Source of the DNA: Spirodela intermedia
Taxonomy: Eukaryota; Streptophyta; Magnoliopsida; Alismatales; Araceae
Assembly: GCA_902729315.2 (NCBI GenBank)
Contig: LR746271.1
Span: forward strand, 2,254,001-2,318,000
Reading direction: 5' to 3'
Length of the DNA stretch: 64,000 nt
The position numbers and the translations under genes were made by a program. This document shows, piece by piece, positions 24,851 to 35,670 of this stretch (position 1 is its first letter; each line of letters starts with the position of its first letter). Below the pieces are notes generated by a model. It did not search any database. It saw only the letters and a list, made by a program, of their open reading frames with translations, and was not told the DNA's origin.

Positions 24851-25435
24851 ATCTATCTCTCTCTAGATCACCCTCTCACTTCACTGAATCAAATGGAAAC
24901 AGGAAAATATAGCCCAAAAAGGTTTCTCCGTATATTCCTCGATTAAACTTCGATAAATCTTTCGATCAATGTCAAAACATAGCTGGATCCACCGAGGAAC
25001 AGACTGTTTTTTTCAGGGTCTTAGGCCGAGAACAGCTGAAGGGTTCGGAGGAAACCCTAGGAGACCGTCAGCAATGGGCACTCGTCTAGAGAATCGGTCC
25101 AAGGGCCATGCAACGATAAATATGGGCCTAGGCCGGACCAGGCCCATTAAAGAATCGACGCCGATCATCAAAGAATACTAGTCGTCATTGAGTAAAAAGT
25201 AGGATCTGTTGTATTAAGTCTCACATGCCCGGATAAGTGAAAATTCCCAGCGCCAGGGCCCCCCCACCTCCCACATGGCATTGACCCAATACAAAGTCAA
25301 CTGGTCTGATCGTAAATAACCCCCCAGCAGTTAGAACAGCCGCCGGCTGTGACAACCGCCGCCGGCAGGAGGATCTTCTGGCCAGCTCCCCGGGCTGATC
25401 TCCGCCACATAACCTCCACCGCCATGCTGACCAGC
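24121..25435. other. SUMO-ERD2 convergent spacer
   Basis: Spacer between the convergent SUMO and ERD2 stops. It contains the GA tract above, a second long CT microsatellite (24790-24864) and several TTGAC-containing and GGGCC/GGCCC motifs (about 25070-25145). ORFs here are short and resemble nothing known. Confidence 0.55.
24198..24228 (+). repeat. (GA)n in SUMO 3' region
   Basis: About 15 GA units starting 78 bp after the SUMO stop codon, probably in the 3' UTR. They are complementary to the CT tracts of the SUMO introns. Confidence 0.9.
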
Positions 25436-28400
25436 TCAAGCGGGTATTTGAAGCTTGACGTTGTTCTTCAAGCTGAGCACAGTCAACAAGAGTTCAGCCC
25501 ATGTTTGTTCATTCTATGGCAGCAACAGAGGAGGGATTGATCACCTGAGGAAGTAGTAGTAGAAGAAGTCGGCATAGAGCAGAGTCTGCACGAGCCCAGC
25601 TAACCAAGCTGCACCCAAAATGGCAAGTGTATTAGCTTTTGATGGGAACAGCTGACAGGGTGGGGGGTGGGAACTGGAAGGATTTTAGGAAAGGAAGTCC
25701 CACGGATCCAATGAACATAGTGCGGCTCGGTGAAGTATCGGTAGATCCAGTTGACCATGTATAATACCCGGTACGCACTGCATCAAAAAGGGAAACCGTG
25801 AGTGGAGAAGAAGCTGGAGATGATATGATGGTTGAATATGGAAGGCAGTGATGGAAAAGAGGAAGGCCCCCAGAGTATGGAGATGTATTCTAATTGTGCA
25901 GCAAGGATCAGGCTCAGGTAGGTTAGTTCTAGTCTGAATTGGATTGGTTTGGTCATCGCAAATTATGGATGAATTGGGCTTATAACAGAATATTTGAACA
26001 GTGCTGATATCCAACCATCTGATCCTCATGCATGAATTGGGCTTATAACAGTCAAATATTTGAACAGCTGCTGATATCCAACCATCTGATCCTCTGCATG
26101 TTGACTTAAAAGAGACTTTGGGGGGGGGGGGGTGAGGGAATATTCAAAGAAAATATTTATTTACTGGGTTTTTTCCCTGAGAAAAAAATATTTAATGCAC
26201 CAGAATCATGCCGAAAGTTGGAGATCATCAAAATTTCTGAATATTTTCTATATCAAGCCTATTCCCAATAATCTAGGGGCCCACAAACACTAATTGCGAC
26301 TAACAGTAGAGCAAAAATCAATAAGAAAATAAAATAAAAATAATAAAGGACGAATTTTGTCGTCGTTTAATTGGTTTCCAGGCCAAGTTTCTGCTCCTCC
26401 CCCATCAATCTTCTCCATAAGTGTGGTGTCTGTTGCAGACAAAAGTCAAAAAGAGCGTGACTCCAGTGTTACGTCTTCAATGGCCTTTCCCTGATTTCAT
26501 ACTGAACCATTGGACACTGTTCTTGAAGGCAGGTACCATTACGCTAGTTCTCAATCTCCATGGATCAATTCACCTCACTCTCGCCACCGCTCAAAAAGTT
26601 CTTGAGATGGCATCGATCCCCATCTCAGTCCTAACTCCATGACAGGACATGTTCAGAGTGAGCCATTAGGAAAGTTACTTATATATATAATGGAGGTGGT
26701 AATCTGAAATGCTATCCTTATCTCCTGAACCTTCCCTAACTTGTTCTATCTCCTCCTTTCCCTCTCCTTCCTCCCAGCTTTCCCCCTGAAGCTGACCTTC
26801 ACTCCCACAGAGCTACTAAAAGAGGAAACCACCACTTGCACACAGCTGCCCAATGTCACAGCGAACAGGCACCTTAAGCACTACTCTATGCATTACGTCC
26901 TCCCATGGATAGAAGAATTATAAGCAAGAAAGGATACGTGAATCATTCTAAGTTCAGATAGAAGAGACATTAAAGTTCAAACCAAGGTCAATGTAGAGGT
27001 TATTGTGCAATTCAACCACAAGATGGGCATAAAAAGGAGCACACAGAGAATCATCGTAGAGCTGCTATAAAGCAATCCATGACAGGAGTACAGGATTAAA
27101 GGTGGAGAGCTAAGAAATCCATGCATGAGGCTGAAGTATGGCAGCTCTACAATGATTCCATGAAGGTATTCGAGGTTTTCACACAGTCAATCTATCTCGG
27201 ATGGGGTGCTGGTTTCTGTTGTTGAAGAGATGAGGCAGCATATTAACATGGAAGAACATCAAGGGGCAAGAACTACTGAGGAGGTACCCAGTGTTTGTTC
27301 CTTCACAATCATCCTCCAAGAATAGAAGATAAAAGAATCTTCCAACATCAGAGTTGACTGTCTTTGGACCACAACACATCCCAAAAGCTATTATAGATCC
27401 TCCATAGTCCAACAGAGTTGGGTAGTTTTATGACAGTGGATAGACAGGGGGAATAATCTATCAAGTGTAGATCTTTAAGACTTTTCTCCCCATCCCCTGT
27501 CTTCTCAAACTCATTCTGAACCATCATTCATCAGCATAGAACATATAATAATTTTCATTCAGACTCAACTAATGACTTTCAGAGCTACAATGCAGCAGGT
27601 GGGTTATCTTCAGAGGAGGTTCCAGGAAAAAGATCAATGCTCCCCAAAAAGATGAGAAACAGTAGAACAGGAACTTAAACCATAGATTACAATTATCTCA
27701 TAAAAAAATCATAAATGGGCAAAATTACAAGACAAAGAGAACTATATTAAAAAAACTCCAATAAAAAATTATAGAAAACTAAGTAAACACGTTGACTCAA
27801 AATGTCAGAAAAAGATCTGGAGGTTTGAGAGTCGAAATGTCACCCCAGGAGGAAAACGTATTGGCCAGTCAAATTGTCGACGTTTCTGGTCCTCTGCAAA
27901 AGAACGAGCTGAGGAAGTATAGCAACAGCTTCCAAATACAAGGAGAACGACCACATCACCTGTTTCAGCAAATAAAAGACTATCTTCAAACAGACTTGAA
28001 GGAGAAAAGAATGAACAAAGAAGGCAAACATGGCACAAACAGTAACCAAACAAGTAAAGTATCATATATCTCTCTCAGTCACTCTCATTACATGCATATA
28101 TTGACAATGAAAAAAGATGAACCCCTAGATTTGGTCATCATGCAAAGAATAATCCCATCCCATCAACCAGAAGAATGAAGTAAAGGAAAGTAAAACTACA
28201 AGAGTAGAGCATTTTACCTCTCTGACGGTGAACTTCTCATTGATGACAAGGGCCAGAAGTACGCAAGGCAACACAAGGAACAGATGACGAAACGTGTCCT
28301 GATCTTTATCATATGATCTACGGACAATCTTGTGCCGCTTCATGTACCAGACAATTGAGAAAGAACTCCCCAAGAAAATCAGTTTCATGACAGTATTGTA

Positions 28401-29822
28401 CAATGAGATAAAATGAGTGAAGATGTCCAAGTAACGAGTAGCAAAGACAAGGGCGTAGAGTTCTTGGGTCTTCAGCGAAATCCCTGAAAAAATTATTAGC
28501 AATGTCTTATGTTTAAACCAAGTCTGCGGTAATGAAATGCGAAAATACGAAAATTCTACCCACCAGAAAAGACCGGCCCCAAACTTCCATGTATTATTAT
28601 TATATAAGTATGACTAAGAAACTACGTTACTGTACATGAGAGATAATTTTGCATCCTACAAAGCAAGCATTACAATAATAATGAAGAATAAGCTACAAAA
28701 TTTCGTATAAAACTGATTAAGGAAGACGCATGATTAACCACAGCAATCCCCGGGAAACAACATAGATACACTGCAAACTTCTCAGGGTGCAAAGTGGAAA
28801 GGAAAAAAAGTGATAGAAATTACCCAAACTAAAGGAGGTAACACTAATTTTCAAGATTCAAGTAATTAAGGTTAAAAATCCTATTCTGTCGCACAAGTTC
28901 CATGAAACAGAATGAGCCTCCACTTAATAACAGGGGGTGGATCAATGGAGGAAACTATGCAGAGTTGAAGGGACTAAGTGAGTTAATTTCCTGATTGCAT
29001 TTCCTGAACACTGACCTTCACATTAACCCCTTCCCACTCTATCTTTAGTCTATTTTATACCACACCACACCACAACTTTGTCTGCCTGCATGACTTACTC
29101 ATTCATATCATCACACAAGATTTTAATCCATGAGACCTATTTGAGGAGAATAATAGAAAGAAAAAAAATAAAATTGCATGATCTTTCAAGGATTTCGTTA
29201 GCTAAGAAGATCCTTTTTTGCTATTTCGCGAGACTCGAAAGACACCCCCCTCCTAGGCTAACCGGTTCCTAAGCTTTTAAGACCGGTTTCTCCTAGGCTA
29301 ACCGGTTTCTGCTCATACTCGAAAGACACCCCCCTCCTAGGCTAAACCCTCCTAGCACTTCGATCTCTCTTACTAGACTTTCACAGTATCTTGGTCCAAA
29401 TGGAGACTCTTAATGGCTGTGATATCCAATTCCCATGTCTTAAAAGCTTTCTATGTCATGTTATGCACGAAGGATCCACGACAAAATCCACAGTTTCTGC
29501 GACAGGAACTCCACTTTCTGTCGTATCATAAAGTTAGGAATATAATAAACAATCCCTTGGCAAAGCCATGCCTCATAAAAAAGAACCCAACTCTTCAATT
29601 CCGTACATCACACGTCAAAAAATCTCAGAAACCCACCAATCGAGAACCAAAATTCGTGCCTTTCAGAGAGCCCAAACAAAACCAAGGATGAAAGAAACCG
29701 AATATTGGAAAAAAGGAGATCCGAGATGTACCAGCGCAAGATTTGATGGTGTGGATCTTGAGGAGCAGGACGATGACACTCATCAGATGCGTCATATCCC
29801 CACAAAACCTAAAGACATTCAT
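25436..29822 (-). CDS. ERD2: ER lumen protein-retaining receptor ERD2
   Basis: Seven-transmembrane K/HDEL receptor that returns escaped ER proteins from the Golgi in COPI vesicles. Six exons: 29732-29822, 28218-28483, 27844-27959, 25704-25777, 25545-25608 and 25436-25472. They total 648 nt, or 215 aa, exactly the usual length. Readable blocks are MNVFRFCGDMTHLMS, LLLKIHTIKSCAGISLKTQ, YALVFATRYLDIFTHF, LEAVAILPQLVLLQRTRN, LTGQYVFLLGAYRVLY, NWIYRYFTEPHYVHWIPW and QTLLYADFFYYYF. The last exon is only 37 nt and encodes LKNNVKLQIPA after a split serine codon; without it the protein would stop at FLR. Intron 1 (1.25 kb) and intron 4 (2.07 kb, 25778-27843) each carry local duplications described separately. 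Confidence 0.95.
25971..26100. repeat. Tandem duplication (about 65 bp x2) in ERD2 intron 4
   Basis: Two adjacent copies, 25971-26033 and 26034-26100, start with GAATTGGGCTTATAACAG and run to GATCCTC(A)TGCAT. They differ by a few small insertions (for example TCAA and CTG), so the event is fairly recent. Confidence 0.9.
29233..29345. repeat. Short direct repeats in ERD2 intron 1
   Basis: A 29-bp segment starting ACTCGAAAGACACCCCCCTC occurs identically at 29233-29261 and 29317-29345. Between and overlapping them, TCCTAGGCTAACCGGTT occurs at 29251-29267 and 29291-29307, giving a nested repeat block. Confidence 0.9.
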
Positions 29823-31458
29823 CTCCGATGTCGCTGAAGAGATCCGGCGGGCAATCCCCAAGATCTCTTATCACGGTCAGCCGAGCCGAGCCGCGACCAA
29901 AATCACGGCTCTTCTTCCTTCCTCCCCGAGCACCACCAGCCCAGATCAGGCAAGCAGACTGAGAGAATGACAAATGAACCTATAGACGGGGAAAGAGGGC
30001 AGGAGAGAGTCGGAGACGATGGGGAAGGCGGAAGTTCGCCGCTTTCCGTTGGTCACCGTCCTCTGAGATGGTAGCCCTCCCAGCGGCGAGCAGATCTGCG
30101 GAAGAAGGAGCACGATAGCGACGTTATGATGCCCTGCGGGTGACGGGTAAACAAAGGGAATCCTCGTGGACGTGCGTAGTTCTTTTTCGAGGATATTTTT
30201 CACATAACCCCTCAAATAATCACTTAACCACATAAGACGCCTTATTTTATCTCAACAAGACCAGAGAATCACATGGAGGTCCCCGAATATATATTCCATA
30301 TAACCAGCTAGAAACTTTATTTACGTAAACATCGCTCACGGTTGGGCATATCAGCGCACGTGGTTGTGAAAATATTTTACTGATATAGTAATAGCGTGGA
30401 AGACCAAAAATGATTATGAGTAGTCAACAACAACAATAATAATAATATAACAATAATCCATAGCTTTATTGATCATTTTAAAATATGATAAATTAAACTA
30501 ATAATCCAATTTTTTATTAGATACGTGTCGATATCAAGTAATCCTAGAAAAATATTTATGAAATTAATATCGATTATATTAGCATTTGATGCAAATTATG
30601 TCAATCTAATTTCTAATTTATATAAAAATTCTTCAAAAAATCATAAGGTTCATGGAAACTATATAATATATGGGTTTTATTGGATTTGATGGTCTCCAAA
30701 AGATTATAATTTGCGTTAAAATGAGTAATTTTCAGTGGAAATTATCTGAAGAATTGGAAATGCAAAGTCAAAAAAAATTAGGGTTTGGGTTTAAAATGTT
30801 CGATTTTTATGCCAAATTAGGCACTGCCGACTAATCAGACCTAGCTGACAATTACCCATTTTGGGATTATATAAATGATATTCATCCGGATTACATGGTG
30901 ACCTTTCGTTTAATCCCCTTTCAGGCTATGAAGGATCAGATCGGCAGCTGTGTAGTTGGTGACAGTCAATGGTGGTGCGGCGGCAGAGAAGATCAGGCCA
31001 GGTCAGCACCCGTTGACTTTTAATGGTGAAGGTGGCGGCAAGAATCAGGTTGGCAGTCATGGGTAGTGGCAGCAGTCATTGGTAACCAACCTTCAATGGT
31101 GGGGCAGAAGAAGAAGCCGCAAATGTTGTGGATGGCTTTCAATGGAGGTGGGGCGGCAGAAAATTTCAGGTCAGGTCAGCACCCGTTGACTTTCAATAGT
31201 GGTGGTGGCGGCGAGAATCAAGTTGGCAGTCTTGGGTAGTAGCAGCAGTCATTGGTAACCTTCAATGGTGGGGTATCAGAAGCAGAAGCAAAGGTTGTGC
31301 ATGGCTTTCAATGGAGGTGGGTCGGCAGAAAATATCAGGTCAGCACCCGTTGACTTTCAATGGACATCAGCTCGACCGAACCTTCTCCACCGATGCAGCG
31401 CTCTCCGTGAAACTGTCTGAAATGGCCACATTGTGATCAGGCCGAATGCTTAAAGAAC
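29823..31458. other. ERD2 promoter and PPR 3' flank
   Basis: ERD2 transcribes leftward from here. Positions 29850-30180 are moderately GC-rich and probably hold the ERD2 leader and promoter. Positions 30230-30900 are AT-rich with no supported gene. Positions 30977-31363 hold a minisatellite-like tandem array (listed separately), followed by the 3' flank of the PPR gene. Confidence 0.55.
30977..31363. repeat. Tandem array, about 170-177 bp unit
   Basis: Two full units (30977-31153 and 31154-31321) and a partial third (31322-31363). Each unit contains GCGGCAGA, GTCAGCACCCGTTGACTTT, AGCAGTCATTGGTAACC and GGCTTTCAATGGAGGTGG. Units differ by scattered substitutions and small indels. The array lies about 100 bp downstream of the PPR stop codon. 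Confidence 0.9.
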
Positions 31459-33477
31459 TCATCTATCGGCTTCGTGACCTTCCCAGCAGAGCTCCGCATA
31501 CACCAAATCCAAGATCCTGTAGATTTCTGCAGAGAGAGGATGAGATCTGCCTGAGGCGAAGAACTCATGGAGCTCCCCATCCACCTCAATGGAGCTTCGC
31601 CCAGGGGCCTTCCTGATCCCACCTTCCCTCATCCTCCTCCTGGCCATCTTCACGCCTTCCCACTCTCCCCTCACTGCACAGAGATTTGATAAGAGCATGT
31701 AGATGCCGCTGTCACTGGGGTCCAATACCATGAGCTTCTCGGCCACCAGCTTGCCCAGCTCCACCTCGCCATAGATTCTGCAGGCGTGGAGGAGAGCACC
31801 CCAGGCGGCCCTGTCCGGTGCCGCCGGCATGCTCTCCATCAGACCGACGGCCTCCGCCAGAAGCCCAACTCTGCCCAGAAGATCCACCATGCAAGCATAA
31901 TGCTCCGACATCGGTTGCAGACTGAATTCGTCAATCATCTCTCTGAATTGTTTCTTTCCTTCTGCAACCAGCCCGCCATGGCCGCAGGCGGAGAGGACGC
32001 CGACAAAGGTTATGCTGTCGGGTGCTGTGCCGGCGATCTTCATCTTCTCAAAGATGGTGAGGGCTTCTTCGCTGTTGCCGTGGACTGCATGGGCGAGAAT
32101 CATGGAGTTCCAGGAGACCAGATCCCTCTCAGGCATCTCGGCGAATAGCTTAGAGGCTTCAGAAATTGATCCGCATTTGGCGTACATATCTATGAATGCG
32201 TTCCCCAGTGCTGTGGTGAGCTTGATCTTCCGGGAGGTGAGGTAATGGCGGACCCGTTGACCGATGTCCAGGCGACCGGACTGGGCGCAGGCAGAGAGGA
32301 CGCTCAAGAGAGTGGCTTCAATGGGGTCCACGCCCGTTGACTGCATCTCTTGGAAGAGCTCCAGCGCCGGCTCGGGGAGGCTGGCTTGGGAATAGCCGGC
32401 AATCATGGCACTCCAGGAGATTGAATTCCTCTCCGGCATTTCCTCGAACAGCTGCCTGGCAAGCTTCAGGTTGCCGGATTTGGCGCACCCGTTGACCATG
32501 CTGGTCCAGGAGAAGACGTCCTTCGCCCTCATGCCGGCAAAAACTTGTCGCGCGGAGTCAACGCAGCCACATTTTCCGTACATGTCGATCAGGGCGTTGA
32601 GTAAATTTGTGGTCATGTTCATGCTGTATCTTACCGCGAAGGCGTGGACTGACCTCCCGAGATTCAGGAGGCCCAACTGGGAGCAAGATGAGAGAACGGT
32701 GATCATGGTGACCTCGTTGGGTTGGGCTCTTCCTTCGAGCATCATGGCACGGACCAGTTTCAGAGCCTCGCCTGGGGATCCCACCTGCGCATGGCCATCG
32801 ATCATGGTTGTCCAAGAAACTACATCTCTCTCAGAGCTCCGGTCGAACAGATCCAGAGCAAAGGCCACGAATCCATATCTGACGTAGAAGTGCATCAGAG
32901 CATTCCTCACCAACAGATCAAGCTCAAACCCTAGTTTGTGGAGAAGAGAATGGATGCATTCTCCCTCTGCAACTTGAGGAGACGACTCACAGACTTTCAG
33001 CACGAAGACGAACGTCCGGCCGTCCATCTCTGCGTCTTCCCGGACCATGCAGCGGAACAGATGGAGAGCGGCGGACGATGATCGCCACCAGTGATAGCCT
33101 CTGATCATGGCGTTCCACATGTAAGCATTAGGTTCAGAGATCTTAGAGAAGATCCTGCGGGCGTGTTCCAAGTCTCCAGCCTCCGAGAGAGCGCAGAAGG
33201 CCAGGAGGCGGCTCGCAGGAAAGCGATGGTCGATCATCCCCGTACGAACCATGTGCCCCTGGACCTGCTTCAGATCTCGCATCGAACCGCAGGTCTCCAG
33301 GACGGAGAGGACCGGGTTGGTGATAACCACGCTGATCGGACTCCACCTGGACCTCGCAGCCCAAGACGACGAGAAAGTGAAGAACAGCGCCCTGCAGAGG
33401 GAGGCTAGGATTCTGCGAGGATAAACCCCGGCGGTTGCGGGAACGAGGGAGATGCAGAAGAAGGCAGGATTCTTCAT
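31459..33477 (-). CDS. E-class pentatricopeptide repeat protein
   Basis: Predicted organelle RNA-binding protein of 672 aa, encoded without introns. The first 45 or so residues are basic and hydrophobic (RRILASLCRALFFTFSSSWA), as in a mitochondrial or plastid presequence. PLS-type PPR motifs run from about residue 50 to 545, with typical strings such as NALIDMYGKCG, DVFSWTSMVNGCAKSGN, NAFIDMYAKCGS and DLVSWNSMI. The E motif follows (AAWGALLHACRIYGEVELGK...YMLLSNL) and then an E+-like tail (RSSIEVDGELHEFFASGRSH). There is no DYW deaminase domain, so if it serves C-to-U editing it would need a DYW partner. The start chosen is the first Met of the open frame; a later Met is possible. The target RNA cannot be deduced here. 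Confidence 0.93.
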   Translation of the reverse strand: MKNPAFFCISLVPATAGVYPRRILASLCRALFFTFSSSWAARSRWSPISVVITNPVLSVLETCGSMRDLKQVQGHMVRTGMIDHRFPASRLLAFCALSEAGDLEHARRIFSKISEPNAYMWNAMIRGYHWWRSSSAALHLFRCMVREDAEMDGRTFVFVLKVCESSPQVAEGECIHSLLHKLGFELDLLVRNALMHFYVRYGFVAFALDLFDRSSERDVVSWTTMIDGHAQVGSPGEALKLVRAMMLEGRAQPNEVTMITVLSSCSQLGLLNLGRSVHAFAVRYSMNMTTNLLNALIDMYGKCGCVDSARQVFAGMRAKDVFSWTSMVNGCAKSGNLKLARQLFEEMPERNSISWSAMIAGYSQASLPEPALELFQEMQSTGVDPIEATLLSVLSACAQSGRLDIGQRVRHYLTSRKIKLTTALGNAFIDMYAKCGSISEASKLFAEMPERDLVSWNSMILAHAVHGNSEEALTIFEKMKIAGTAPDSITFVGVLSACGHGGLVAEGKKQFREMIDEFSLQPMSEHYACMVDLLGRVGLLAEAVGLMESMPAAPDRAAWGALLHACRIYGEVELGKLVAEKLMVLDPSDSGIYMLLSNLCAVRGEWEGVKMARRRMREGGIRKAPGRSSIEVDGELHEFFASGRSHPLSAEIYRILDLVYAELCWEGHEADR

Positions 33478-35670
33478 AGAGCTCCCGCCACCAGGTTTGA
33501 GGACTCGCCTGGCCGAAGCTCGATTCCATGGCGGAATTCATCGCTGTCTACGTCGATCCTTCATTCTGCTCTTCCGATGAGGTCGCGCTCCATCGAGAGA
33601 AGCAGACGAAGAAGAAGAAGAAAAAGTCACTACTCGGCTGGCCCATTTATTTTTTGGGATAAATTTCGGCCCATATATTATATGGGCCGGCTGACCTTGG
33701 GCTTTGGCCCAAAATACTTTTCAACAAATCATGCGTGAACTGAGAGATTGTAGCCCAAAAATATATTTTTAAAAAATAAAAAATGCATGTCTTGTCATGA
33801 TTAACCTACGCTGTCATCTAACCTCCGGATCCTTTGTTCTTCTCCGTCCATCATCTATCTGACGGCTGAAATTCCTCCGTATAAGATATCACTGCAGCGT
33901 GCCTCAGACGGGGCCATGGCAGCCGCCCGATCTCACCTTATCAGTGTTTTCTGGCCGTCCGATCGACTCAACTGAGGCCCGCATAACGGTCATAATTACT
34001 GGGGACCACGTTACCCACAGGGTGTCTCGACCCCGTCGGGCCCCACGCATCCCCGACTTATTTGAATGGTGATGTTTATAAATATTGCTAAAGATACTGT
34101 TTTTTTGTAAGAGAATTCTCACTGAAGGCTATACGAGCAAAAACGATACGAGATTTTAGCTAAATATAACGGCCACGGCAACTAAATCCAAGCAGTTTTT
34201 TCTTACAAATCTTGACGTATTCAGAATATGAATTGTAAATTCCCCCTTAAAGTGTAATATATTGTTGTGATATTCTCAGATAAATGTTCACAAGCCACAT
34301 CAAACATGACACGCCAAAGCAACAAACAAAATAAGTTGTATTTTTTAGTGAGAATTTACATTTTTCTCCTTTTTAAGTACTTTTATATTGTAAAAATACC
34401 CCTAGAAACAAGTCAAATCGTTAAGTGGCACTTGTAGACATTTAAAAAAAGATTAATTGTAATGAGTACTTCATTGCATTGTTATACTTTCAATGAAACA
34501 TAATTAAATTTTGACCCCTTAAAAGTGTCACATTTTGTAAATGTGTCCAATGATGATAAATACGGAAGAGATGACACGAGACTAATCATGACTCAAAAAA
34601 CCAAAATAACTAAATGAACATTGGAAATATTTCCCAAATAATGTTGTGATTTTATTATTTTTATCTTATGTAAATAAAAATGTAGACAGTAAAAAAAAGA
34701 AGAAGACACAAGTAAACATTTTTTTGTGATAATTAAATGAAAAGCAAGGATATTGAGTTGGCAATAAAAGTAATTATAGTAATGGATATATATATTTATA
34801 CTATAATTATGTGGTTTAAAATGAAATGCTGCCATATACATGTATTATATGAATTAACTTTATCTTATAAATAGAAAAAGGGGAATTGAGAAAAAAAAGC
34901 ATAAAAAATGGGAGTATTTTCATTGGAAAAATTATAAAAAAATGGATGGACTGATCTACGTTGTTCCATTTGATCATTTTGTGAGGCACTTTCATGTCAT
35001 GATATTGTTTTTGTATCCTTTACCCACATGTTAAAAAAAAATATGATGGTCGGTAGGTTTTTAGTGCAAGTAATATCCTCAAGGAGGTCGGTTTAGAAAA
35101 AAAATGGCCAAAATAATCCGTATTTATTTATATCTCTAATGACCATTTCAGATGTGTTTAGACCAGCAAAGTTCAGGGACGAAATTGGAATTTAAATATT
35201 TCCGGGTCTGATTTCTTAACTTTGATTAAGAACAGAGGAACGACTCGATGGCATTCGTTGAAAAAAACAAAAGAGCCCCGTAAATTGTGTGATATCTATG
35301 TATATCCCTCCCTCCCTATTTACGTACCTTTTTAAATAATAACAGCGGGGAAAGGGTATATGAGATAAATTCATGCAAGTAAAAGGGTGTTTCAGACAAA
35401 TACACTATAAATAATCCCAAGACTTTTCCATGGAGATTGGGGACAGCCCCAGACGTGGGCAGTCAGACGAAGACAAAGAGGGGCGGAGGGAGACCGGTGC
35501 CGCGCCCCCACGTCCGTCCTTAACGGCTACAATTGCAGTAGAGCCGGAAGCAGGGAGGAAGAGGGGGGGAGAGATCCATTCTCGTGCTGCTCGTGTGGTC
35601 AACTGCATTGGCCTTGCGCCGCTTCTCCGGAGGTTTTCTTTCTTCTTCTTCTTCTTCTTCACGGGAGGAT
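33478..35670. other. PPR/XRI1 divergent spacer
   Basis: The PPR gene and XRI1 diverge from this spacer. A site II-rich segment lies near the PPR start. Positions 34100-35340 are very AT-rich with no supported gene. The XRI1 leader from about 35410 is GC-rich and ends in a CTT run before the ATG at 35671. An ORF from 35430 overlaps the leader but has no recognisable content. Confidence 0.55.
33668..33688. promoter_or_regulatory. Perfect palindrome with paired site II cores, PPR promoter
   Basis: GGCCCATATA, one base, then TATATGGGCC: a perfect 10-bp inverted repeat about 190 bp upstream of the PPR start codon. Both arms contain a site II/TCP core (GGCCCA/TGGGCC). Further GGCCCA or GGGCT motifs lie at about 33638 and 33698-33712. 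A regulatory role is inferred. Confidence 0.5.

Noticed and set aside
26421-26642. 73-aa ORF in ERD2 intron 4
   Set aside because: Isolated, without similarity or splice partners; treated as chance.
31786-33408. Several plus-strand ORFs opposite the first PPR gene
   Set aside because: Overlap the 672-aa PPR frame and show no independent similarity.
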